Source: a virus | Reading direction: 5' to 3' (one strand) | Length of the DNA stretch: 29,802 nucleotides | Virus record (IMG/VR): IMGVR_UViG_3300033233_000135 | Coordinates: 1-29,802 of that record | Part shown: positions 1-6,152 of the stretch, piece after piece | Layout of the letters: every line of letters begins with the position of its first letter | Numbering within the stretch: position 1 is the first letter of the stretch | Made by a program: the position numbers and the translations under genes | Notes under the pieces: generated by a model | The model's input: only the letters and a program-made list of their open reading frames with translations | Told to the model about the DNA's origin: nothing | The model's database searches: none

Positions 1-1
1 T

Positions 2-130
2 GAGTTGACTTCAACGCAATCCCGAACCCTGCCGGTGGGTAAGGGAACCGCACGGTTTGCCATAGTGATCACAAAGGGCGGGGAAACCCTAGGCATCGTG
101 GTAGGTGTGGTTCACACAACGAAAGAGTAA
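2..130 (+). CDS. C-terminal end of an upstream gene (partial)
   Basis: The frame beginning at base 2 is open from the window edge to a TAA at 128-130 and gives 42 residues ending HTTKE. It is rich in Val, Gly and Thr, as a beta-strand structural domain would be. The next gene starts 2 bases after this stop, the tight spacing typical of this operon. No family can be named from so short a tail. Its position just before a gp36-like gene suggests another head-completion or structural protein, which is inference only. Confidence 0.55.
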   Translation, partial: ELTSTQSRTLPVGKGTARFAIVITKGGETLGIVVGVVHTTKE

Positions 131-132
131 AC

Positions 133-618
133 ATGACCTATATTGTTCGTGCGGATATCGAAGCCGTCTACGGACGCGACAACGTGTCCAAGTGGGCCGA
201 CCTGAACAACAACAACGACGCCGGGGAAATCACGGCCCGTGTCGATCGGGCTATCGCGGTTGCCGGGGATGAGTTGGATTCTCGATTGCGGCGTTCTCAG
301 TATCGCGTTCCGTTGGAGGGCGTCACGGGAACCTTGCCCTATGTCGTCAAGGACATGGTTGCTACGTTGGCCGGTGTATGGTTGTATGAATCCCGGGGCG
401 TGGTAGATGCGGAAGATGGTAGTCATCGGTTGCAATATGGACGCGAAAAGGTGGGAGACCAGATTTCTGATATTTTGGCCAATCGCCTTTGGATCGATTG
501 TGTGGAAGATGGTGGGGCTACTTGTCCGACGGTGATCACGCAAGATGTTCCGCCGCATGGAGTAAATGCGTCCGGTGATTTGGGATTCTATGATTCGCAA
601 CGATGGCGGAGTTCGTGA
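133..618 (+). CDS. Mu gp36-like head-tail connector protein (DUF1320)
   Basis: The product has 161 residues. Its N-terminus has the pattern of the DUF1320 family: an opening 'MTYIVRADIEAVYG', an Asp/Asn-rich turn around residue 25, then a VDRAI..A..ELDS helix and a 'YRVPL' turn near residue 57. DUF1320 proteins (Mu gp36) sit in head gene clusters and are thought to help join head and tail. A helical segment around residues 70-85 follows, as in the family. The C-terminal 30 residues (GGATCPTVI onward) are less typical. ATG 133 follows the previous stop by 2 bases, with a GAAAGAG Shine-Dalgarno. In Mu this gene lies after the capsid; here it lies before the terminase, so the module order is rearranged. 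The family call rests on pattern recognition. Confidence 0.75.
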   Translation: MTYIVRADIEAVYGRDNVSKWADLNNNNDAGEITARVDRAIAVAGDELDSRLRRSQYRVPLEGVTGTLPYVVKDMVATLAGVWLYESRGVVDAEDGSHRLQYGREKVGDQISDILANRLWIDCVEDGGATCPTVITQDVPPHGVNASGDLGFYDSQRWRSS

Positions 619-643
619 GGAATGGAGCGGAGGGAGCGAAGTC

Positions 644-1195
644 GTGTCCAAAAAAAGGAAATTTGGAGGAGGGGATCAGCATAGTCATCTTGACGGGGAC
701 GATACGGAATGGACCAAAATGAAACAGCGGAAAAGCCGGAACCGTTTGTTTACGTTGGTTTCGGACGCGAAAAAGAGGGCGTTCCTTGCATCGTATGCAG
801 CCCACGGTAACATTGGGTTGGCGTGCAAAATGGCTCAGATCAATAGAGCCTCAGAGATTGAGTGGAGGAAATCGGACGCGGATTACGCGGCAGCTTTTGC
901 GGAAGCTCATGCGGAATTTTTGGATTGTTTGGTAGGTGGTGTGTCCCGTCGCGTGATGAATGGACAGGAGTCGTACAAGTTTTTCCGTGGGGCCCCTATA
1001 AGGCATCCGGTGACAGGACAGCCTTACAAGGAAATCGTGTATCCAGACAAGTTGACTATTGCAATGCTGAACTATCACGTCAATGGGTCGTTTGGCGGGC
1101 AAAACGCGGGGCAACCGACCAGTGGTCCGACCATCACGCCGGAACAGGTAGAATCGGACAATCAATCCATGAAAGAGTTTTTCGAGCCGTGGTAA
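644..1195 (+). CDS. terS: Terminase small subunit
   Basis: The product has 183 residues from the GTG at 644. This subunit would recognise phage DNA and load it into the large terminase. Residues about 45-75 read as a helix-turn-helix of the kind seen in terminase small subunits: 'FLASYAAHGNIGLACKMAQI' followed by a W-x-D-x-DYAAAFAEA helix. Then comes the usual long helix leading to 'VYPDKLTIAMLNYH', the Y-x-D-x-L-x-x-x-L-L motif at the end of this family. I chose GTG 644 because GGAGGG lies 9 bases upstream and it begins after the previous stop (618). The frame is also open upstream to an ATG at 566 inside the previous gene, and an ATG at 719 is possible. The large subunit follows, overlapping by a few bases. 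Confidence 0.8.
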   Translation: MSKKRKFGGGDQHSHLDGDDTEWTKMKQRKSRNRLFTLVSDAKKRAFLASYAAHGNIGLACKMAQINRASEIEWRKSDADYAAAFAEAHAEFLDCLVGGVSRRVMNGQESYKFFRGAPIRHPVTGQPYKEIVYPDKLTIAMLNYHVNGSFGGQNAGQPTSGPTITPEQVESDNQSMKEFFEPW

Positions 1196-2703
1196 AAGTA
1201 GTGAGGAAATCCGCGTCCAATCACACCAAAAAGGAATCCCCGGCTTCTGCCGAAAAAACTCTAGTGAATCCGTTGACCCGACGTTGGAATCCTCAGTGGA
1301 AAACGCATGAAGTTCAGAACGCTTTGAAGAGAACACAGGTCCGTTTTGTCGCCGTCCCCGCCGGTAGAAGATCCGGAAAAACAGAGTTTGCGAAGATCCG
1401 TCTTGTTGCGGCGTTGCGGGTGAAGCGGCCGTGGTTTCATACACGGTATTTTTTCGGGGGACCCACCTATGAACAGGCTAAGCGGATTGCATGGCAGGAT
1501 TTGCTTGACTTGATCCCGGATCATTGGGTGCCCGGGGGAAAGGGAAAAGGTTCGCCTAATGTATCCCATTCGGAATTGTGGATTAGGGCGTTTCCATACC
1601 CGGATGGTCGGACGTCCACTTTGCATGTTGTGGGCTTGGACAACCCAGCGAGAGTAGAGGGAACTCCGTGGGACGGATGCGTCTTAGATGAGTCTTGCGA
1701 CTTGCATCCGACGGTGTTTGATCGGAGCATAAGACCCGCTCTTGCCGACCGTGGCGGGTGGTGCTGGAGAATCGGCGTTCCTAAGCGAATGGGGCAAGGT
1801 GCGTCCAATTACAGAGAGTTTTGCGAAGCGTGTGCTGCCGGCACTTATCCGGATGGGGCTTGCTTTACTTGGTCGGCAGAGGACATACTTCCGGAGGCGG
1901 AAATCGCCCATGCGAGGGCAACGCTTCCACCGAAGGATTATGCGGAGCAATATCAAGCGAAATGGGAAACCGCGTCCGGTCAAATTTTCTACGCTTTCGA
2001 CAAGAAATACAATGTCCGTCCTTGTGGGTACGATGGGACCCGGGCGTTGGTTGTCGGGTCGGATTTCAACGTGGATCCAATGGCGTGGGTGATCGGACAG
2101 CGATATGAAAACCCCAACCGGATGGAGTGGTTTGACGAATTGTGGTTAAGGGACGCCAATACCGAAATGGCATTGGACGTCCTTTGGAGTCGTTATGAGG
2201 CTCATAAAGGCGGGTGGGAATTCTACGGGGATGCCACAAGCAAGGCCCGCAAAACGTCAACAGCCCACAAGGCGGCCGTGGCTCAGACCGACTATTTCCA
2301 GATTGCCAACGATCCCCGTTTCAAGAAGGCGGGCCGGTCGGTTCATTACCCTTCAGCGAACCCCAATGTTGCGTCCAGGTTGTCGGCGTGCAATGCCATG
2401 TTCAAGACAGCGGACGGGAATCGACGTATGTTTGTGGACCCGGATTGTAAGCGGTTGATCCGCGATTTGGAAATGCGTGCCTACAAGCCCGGCACTCGGG
2501 AACCGGCCGACAGTGGCGATACAGGTCATATCACGGATGCGATGGGCTATCCGGTGCGGGCATTGTTCCCGGTGACGTTGGATTTGGCGGAAGAGGAGGA
2601 GGTGGTTTATTCCACGATACCGGAAGCCTACCGGGGTTCGTCGATGGGCGGGGTCGATCGGGCGTCACGGGCTCTTGGCATAGTGTCGGGAATGGGGAAC
2701 TGA
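1189..2703 (+). CDS. terL: Terminase large subunit (packaging ATPase and nuclease)
   Basis: The product has about 504 residues and is the motor that cuts concatemeric phage DNA and pumps it into the prohead through the portal. Walker A is GRRSGKTE at residues 59-66, and the Walker B pair is VLDE near 165. A coupling motif 'GVPKRMGQGASNYREF' lies near residue 200. The RNase H-like nuclease half begins at 'VVGSDFNVDPMAW' (first acidic residue near 290), continues with 'YGDATS', and ends with 'DTGHITDAMGY' near 448, which supplies the last aspartate. The length is typical. The frame is open upstream to 862, but that part overlaps the small subunit and looks like shadow. GTG 1189 (overlapping the previous stop) and GTG 1201 are both possible starts. 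HNH and portal genes follow, as in many cos-type phages. Confidence 0.92.
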   Translation: MVKVVRKSASNHTKKESPASAEKTLVNPLTRRWNPQWKTHEVQNALKRTQVRFVAVPAGRRSGKTEFAKIRLVAALRVKRPWFHTRYFFGGPTYEQAKRIAWQDLLDLIPDHWVPGGKGKGSPNVSHSELWIRAFPYPDGRTSTLHVVGLDNPARVEGTPWDGCVLDESCDLHPTVFDRSIRPALADRGGWCWRIGVPKRMGQGASNYREFCEACAAGTYPDGACFTWSAEDILPEAEIAHARATLPPKDYAEQYQAKWETASGQIFYAFDKKYNVRPCGYDGTRALVVGSDFNVDPMAWVIGQRYENPNRMEWFDELWLRDANTEMALDVLWSRYEAHKGGWEFYGDATSKARKTSTAHKAAVAQTDYFQIANDPRFKKAGRSVHYPSANPNVASRLSACNAMFKTADGNRRMFVDPDCKRLIRDLEMRAYKPGTREPADSGDTGHITDAMGYPVRALFPVTLDLAEEEEVVYSTIPEAYRGSSMGGVDRASRALGIVSGMGN

Positions 2704-2705
2704 TA

Positions 2706-3041
2706 ATGGATGTTTGGACGCGGTTTATCAATTGGCTATTTCCCGACAACAAGCCGGAAGGTGGGCGGTCGGGACGATGGCCTAAGGTTCGCATGGATCA
2801 CTTGGAGCGGTTTCCGACGTGTGCGGCGTGTGATGGCACGGAAGAGGTTGAGGTTCACCATATCGCCCCCTTCCATGTTTTCCCACGGTTGGAATTGCAT
2901 CCGGACAATCTTATTACGTTGTGCGAAAAGAAGGGATGCCATTTATTGTTTGGGCATCTTGGGAATTATCGGAGTTGGAATCAGGATGTAGAAGAGGACG
3001 TCAAACGATTCCTTATGCGGGTACGGGCAAGACCTTGTTGA
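2706..3041 (+). CDS. HNH endonuclease next to terminase
   Basis: The product has 111 residues. A CxxC knuckle (CAAC, about residue 38) is followed by EVHHIAPFH (HH pair about 49-50) and then 'LHPDNLITLC', an Asn-Leu-x-x-L-C element, and KKGCH, giving the Cys2-HH-N-H core of HNH nucleases. The N-terminal 25 residues start with a hydrophobic 'VWTRFINWLF' helix. HNH proteins beside terminase genes are known to work with the large subunit in cutting at cos ends, so a packaging role is more likely than a free-standing homing role. The start ATG lies 2 bases after the terminase stop, consistent with co-translation. Confidence 0.85.
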   Translation: MDVWTRFINWLFPDNKPEGGRSGRWPKVRMDHLERFPTCAACDGTEEVEVHHIAPFHVFPRLELHPDNLITLCEKKGCHLLFGHLGNYRSWNQDVEEDVKRFLMRVRARPC

Positions 3042-3063
3042 TCATGCCTAGGATAGGCGAATC

Positions 3064-3438
3064 ATGGGAACGGAGGATCGTCGGAAGAATGCACTCCTTG
3101 AGCGGATGCAAGTTCATTCGTTGCGGGGTGTATTCACCTTAGAGGAGATTGATATTGTCGAACGGGAGGTTCACCTGTTGTTGGTAATGAAACTCCCACA
3201 ACGGACAATTGCCAAACGTCTGAACATACCACGGACCACTCTTCAGTTGATCGGGATTGGTGTTTGGGGAGAGAGAAAAAGGCGACAATTGGTTCGGGCG
3301 ATGTTTCCTCAAAAGTCGGTGGCATTTAATGAGTGGACGCCTTTTGAGCGTTGCGGAATTTGCGGCGGTAAGGTAAAACTGCCCTGTTGGGCTTGCACGA
3401 TACGGGCTAAGGTAGCCTTGGAGAAAACGATCCAATGA
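3064..3438 (+). CDS. Helix-turn-helix protein with C-terminal zinc knuckle
   Basis: The product has 124 residues. Residues about 45-68 form a helix-turn-helix, 'LPQRTIAKRLNIPRTTLQLI', of the MarR/LuxR-like type used by small phage DNA-binding proteins. Residues about 96-112 hold CGICGG...CWAC, two Cys pairs that could bind zinc. The N-terminus is charged. The stop overlaps the portal start (ATGA at 3435-3438), so translation is coupled. It could be a late-gene regulator or an accessory packaging factor that binds DNA. No named family is recognised, and both DNA binding and zinc binding are inferred from the motifs. Confidence 0.7.
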   Translation: MGTEDRRKNALLERMQVHSLRGVFTLEEIDIVEREVHLLLVMKLPQRTIAKRLNIPRTTLQLIGIGVWGERKRRQLVRAMFPQKSVAFNEWTPFERCGICGGKVKLPCWACTIRAKVALEKTIQ

Positions 3439-4997
3439 GTAATGGAAGCATCACAAAGGCAGTGGAATACGGGATGCCCAATTCGGCTGACGAACCGAAA
3501 AACATGGGTCTGTTTGACGTGCCGTCCGACATGAAAAAGGTCAACGTAGAAGGGGAGCGGACAGGGATCCAATCCATCATTACAAGCCCGTGGGTGATGC
3601 GGTGGGCGTCGATGCCTACCACCTACTCCACCTATCGGGCAATCCGCAAGCATCCCACCATAGCGATTGCCAGGGCGGTCTCGGCGGCTCCGGTGCTTTC
3701 CTCAGAGTGGACCGTGGAATCCAAGGACGCGGATGAGATCGAGGAAAAGACGGGGATGGATGTTTCGGAGGTGATCAAGTTTGTGCAAGATGAGTTCTTG
3801 CCTTTGCGTCAAGACTTTTTGGAATCCACAATGCTCTACGGCAACGTAGATTTTGGATACATGGGTTTCGAGCAAGTCTTGGATGTGGGGGAAGAAGATG
3901 GGATGATCCACTTAACCAAGTTGAAGGGGCTCTTGCACGATATCACGGAGATTGTCCTTGATCCCTATGGGAATTTCCAGGGGTATAAGCAGCCGGCCAC
4001 TTGGTTAGGTAAGCCGAATTCTCTGCATATCGGGTTTCGTGTGGAGGGCTCACACCTATACGGTTATCCGCTCTTGGAAAATGTTCGGGAAACTTTCTAC
4101 CAATGGTTGGACGCGAATGATGGGGCAGCCCGGTACGATCGCAAAGTGGCCGGGGGTCGTATCGTGGTGTATTATCCGCCGGGCAAGTCGAAAGACGGGG
4201 CGGGGGTGATTCGACCGAACGATCAAATTGCCAAGACGATTGTGGACAGCCTTCAATCTTCGGGAGCGGTTGCGGTTCCCCGCGATATGGCGGCCTTTGT
4301 CGATCGGTTGAATGTTGAGAACCCGGGGTGGATTATCGACGTGTTGGATAAGGGGGCCGGGCTCCAACCGCAATTCATTGCTCGCCTTGAGTATCTGGAC
4401 AAACTTTTGTGCCGGGGTTTGCTCTTGCCGGAACGGTCGATCATAGAAGGGCAGCATGGGACGATGGCCGAAGCGGAAACGCACACGGACACGGCGTTGT
4501 GTACGGCGGAACAGAATCACAAGAAGGTTGTCCAATCCTTGAATAAGGACAGCGTGAACCCGTTGTTGGAATGGAATTACGGTCCCAAGATGCGGGACAT
4601 GGTTTACATTGTGCCGGCTCCTTTGACGGACGCCAAGAAGTCGTATCTCAAGCAGATATACCAAGCTATTTTGTCGAATCCTCAAGGGTTCCAAATGGAA
4701 GCCCCTCAGATCGACACTAACGTCTTAAAGGACAATCTTGGGATTCCCAAGGCGAAAGAGGTTGCTCCAATGCAGGGCACGGACGAAGACGCCTATGGGC
4801 AGGAAGGCCAAGCCGGGCAGAATGAGGATATGGGGCAGCAACCTGGGCAAGGTCAAGGGTTGCCGATGCCGGGGCAACAGGTCAAGGGGCAAATGAAAAT
4901 GCCCCAAGCGGCGTTGGATGGTGTGGATCCTAATGGGCCGGTTGGGTTGTCCATCCGCCGGATCTATGCTCGATTGGGAAGCATGATGGAGAATTGA
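3435..4997 (+). CDS. Portal protein (DUF935 / Mu gp29-like)
   Basis: The product has 520 residues and would form the ring at one head vertex through which DNA enters and leaves. The order of elements matches the portal family: 'TYRAIRKHPTIAIARAV' near residue 60, then 'VIKFVQDEF', an aromatic 'MLYGNVDFGYMGFEQV' strand near 135, 'LHDITEIVLDPYGNFQGY', the 'FRVEGSHLYGYPLLENV' stretch near 200, and 'YLDKLLCRGLLLPERSI' near 320. The C-terminal ~70 residues are low complexity, rich in Gly, Gln, Pro and Met (GQAGQNEDMGQQPGQGQG), and probably disordered. Position after terminase and before the F-like head gene is the Mu-like order. The start is set by the ATGA overlap. Confidence 0.85.
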   Translation: MSNGSITKAVEYGMPNSADEPKNMGLFDVPSDMKKVNVEGERTGIQSIITSPWVMRWASMPTTYSTYRAIRKHPTIAIARAVSAAPVLSSEWTVESKDADEIEEKTGMDVSEVIKFVQDEFLPLRQDFLESTMLYGNVDFGYMGFEQVLDVGEEDGMIHLTKLKGLLHDITEIVLDPYGNFQGYKQPATWLGKPNSLHIGFRVEGSHLYGYPLLENVRETFYQWLDANDGAARYDRKVAGGRIVVYYPPGKSKDGAGVIRPNDQIAKTIVDSLQSSGAVAVPRDMAAFVDRLNVENPGWIIDVLDKGAGLQPQFIARLEYLDKLLCRGLLLPERSIIEGQHGTMAEAETHTDTALCTAEQNHKKVVQSLNKDSVNPLLEWNYGPKMRDMVYIVPAPLTDAKKSYLKQIYQAILSNPQGFQMEAPQIDTNVLKDNLGIPKAKEVAPMQGTDEDAYGQEGQAGQNEDMGQQPGQGQGLPMPGQQVKGQMKMPQAALDGVDPNGPVGLSIRRIYARLGSMMEN

Positions 4998-5001
4998 GAC
5001 A

Positions 5002-5271
5002 ATGCAGACCACTTTGTTGAGTCGGAAAGTTGTGGTAGACAAGCAAGGCACTCTCCCCAAGGATTATGAAGACGAAGTGGGCACGGTCGTTTCCGTGTTC
5101 TTTTCGCCCGCAAGCCTTTGCTATGTCGGCGTGGAATACTTTGACGGACGCGTTCTATCGTTTGTCGTCACTTCCGTCCGATTTTTACAACCGGGGGAGG
5201 AAAGCAAGCCCAAGCCCAAGTTGGCAAGCAAGCCCGTCAAGAAGTCGGGAATCGAAAACGATGAAGGTTAG
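5002..5271 (+). CDS. Small hypothetical protein, SH3-like beta domain
   Basis: The product has 89 residues. Residues about 8-60 alternate short hydrophobic strands (KVVVDKQG, EVGTVVSVFF, CYVGVEYFDGRVLSFVV), as in small SH3-like barrels. The last 25 residues are a Lys/Pro tail (KPKPKLASKPVKK) that may bind nucleic acid or be disordered. It starts 4 bases after the portal stop and is followed by 276 bases without a gene. No known family is recognised. The neighbours suggest a head or packaging accessory protein. Confidence 0.65.
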   Translation: MQTTLLSRKVVVDKQGTLPKDYEDEVGTVVSVFFSPASLCYVGVEYFDGRVLSFVVTSVRFLQPGEESKPKPKLASKPVKKSGIENDEG

Positions 5272-5283
5272 GATGGAACCAAG

Positions 5284-5523
5284 CCCGGGAGTCGGCCGCT
5301 GAACGGTTTGGAATGGATGACCCCGTTTGGCCATAACCGATTCCCGGGAGCGGATCAATGTAGACCAATCCCGGGGCCGACGATAACGGTACATTGGAAG
5401 GATCCAACGTCGGCCCCGGGTGCGGGCAAGGAAGATAGGTTCTCCACCTTGGGGCTTCTGACGGATTTTCCATAGTCGGATTCGTCAGACCCGTTTCGCT
5501 ATTTACGGGAAAGCCCCGGGTGG
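5284..5523 (+). ncRNA. Candidate structured RNA or leader between portal module and head gene
   Basis: No reading frame looks real between 5272 and 5547, yet three strong fold elements follow each other. Element 1 is a 12-base stem, 5284-5295 with 5337-5348 (one G-U pair), with an inner AACGG/CCGTT pairing. Element 2 is a perfect 13-base stem, 5370-5382 with 5408-5420. A second hairpin in its loop (TTGGA 5394-5398, TCCAA 5403-5407) abuts the outer stem. Element 3 is a three-way junction: outer stem GGGGCTT 5451-5457 with AAGCCCC 5511-5517, extended by CCACC 5444-5448 with GGTGG 5519-5523; arm CTGACG 5458-5463 with CGTCAG 5483-5488; arm CCCGT 5490-5494 with ACGGG 5505-5509. The 3' side is followed by ATTTTTC, then the AAGGAAGG ribosome site of the next gene. 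It could be a regulatory leader, a terminator, or a free RNA. Several arms contain self-complementary CCCGGG, so other pairings exist. Confidence 0.5.
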
Positions 5524-5547
5524 ATTTTTCAAGGAAGGACGTGGAAC

Positions 5548-5850
5548 ATGGAAGAGGTTTCGGCGGACGGCACGGTGGAGGTGGACGTTCTTGACGAACA
5601 CGGGCCGGGTGGGGCCCATCACGTCTATCGGATCACGTTGCGGGATCTCGATTCGGCGTTGCCGATCTTGACGCAATCTATTATCTTTCAACGGGGCGGG
5701 ATTCTTGAAGCCGGGGTCAATGGCGTTTCGTGTGAGGCGTTGTTGGCAATTGTGTCCCATCGTCTTCAGCATTTTCAAGCGGGGGTTTTTCCATGTCCGG
5801 AGAATCAGGTGGCTTTCGATGCCGTCAACGAAGCCTTGCAAGCGTTGTGA
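5548..5850 (+). CDS. Small phage protein, possibly Acb2/Tad1-like anti-defence protein
   Basis: The product has 100 residues. From about residue 45 it shows a pattern I associate with small phage proteins in the group labelled Acb2/Tad1-like or hypothetical: F-Q-x-G, then EAGVNGVSCEALLAIV, RLQHFQAG and CPENQVAFDAVNEAL. Proteins of those families sequester the cyclic nucleotide or cyclic ADP-ribose signals of CBASS and Thoeris immunity. The usual C-terminal tail after the last helix is missing, and the N-terminal 40 residues look like an added beta domain (GTVEVDVLDEHG). ATG 5548 has a strong AAGGAAGG site 9 bases upstream and follows the structured region. The gene is secure; the family assignment is from memory and weak. 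Confidence 0.6.
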   Translation: MEEVSADGTVEVDVLDEHGPGGAHHVYRITLRDLDSALPILTQSIIFQRGGILEAGVNGVSCEALLAIVSHRLQHFQAGVFPCPENQVAFDAVNEALQAL

Positions 5851-6152
5851 ATGCGGGCAGTGGATCGGTCCATGCGGGGCGTGAAGGGACGTTCGGCAAA
5901 TTAGACCGGATTTGGATTCTTGAGTTCAAGCGGTGGGTGATGGATTACGTTGAACAGGAATGGGATAATACCCACGGATGGAAATTGCCTTTAGAGGACG
6001 TCACGAACATTTTACTGGACAATACGCGGTTGGGGGACATGGTGCAATTCGTTTTGTTATTCCGAAATGATGATGAAATAAAACGGATGGTTGCGACGGT
6101 GGGCGACAAGGTAGGACAATTCTTAAAAGCAAGTCGGAAAGTTCCCCAATGA
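5793..6152 (+). CDS. Hypothetical helical protein
   Basis: The product has 119 residues from ATG 5793, which has a GGGGG site 8 bases upstream but overlaps the previous gene by 58 bases. A GTG at 5847, overlapping the previous stop as GTGA, is a good alternative that removes the Ser/Gly/Arg-rich first 18 residues. The part from residue 40 on is clearly protein-like: 'FKRWVMDYVEQEWDNTHGW' followed by amphipathic helices LEDVTNILLDN and MVQFVLLFRNDDEIKRMV. The stop overlaps the start of the giant head gene (ATGA at 6149-6152), so the two are translationally coupled. No family is recognised. Confidence 0.65.
   Translation: MSGESGGFRCRQRSLASVVNAGSGSVHAGREGTFGKLDRIWILEFKRWVMDYVEQEWDNTHGWKLPLEDVTNILLDNTRLGDMVQFVLLFRNDDEIKRMVATVGDKVGQFLKASRKVPQ

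Noticed and set aside
566-643. Upstream ATG of the small terminase frame
   Set aside because: It lies inside the gp36-like gene with no good ribosome site; GTG 644 has GGAGGG at proper distance.
862-1188. N-terminal extension of the large terminase frame
   Set aside because: It is antisense-like shadow over the small subunit gene in another frame, and terminases of this type begin shortly before Walker A.
2706-3041. HNH gene as a second free homing element
   Set aside because: Its position directly after the terminase and tight coupling fit the packaging-associated HNH proteins better, and it interrupts no gene.
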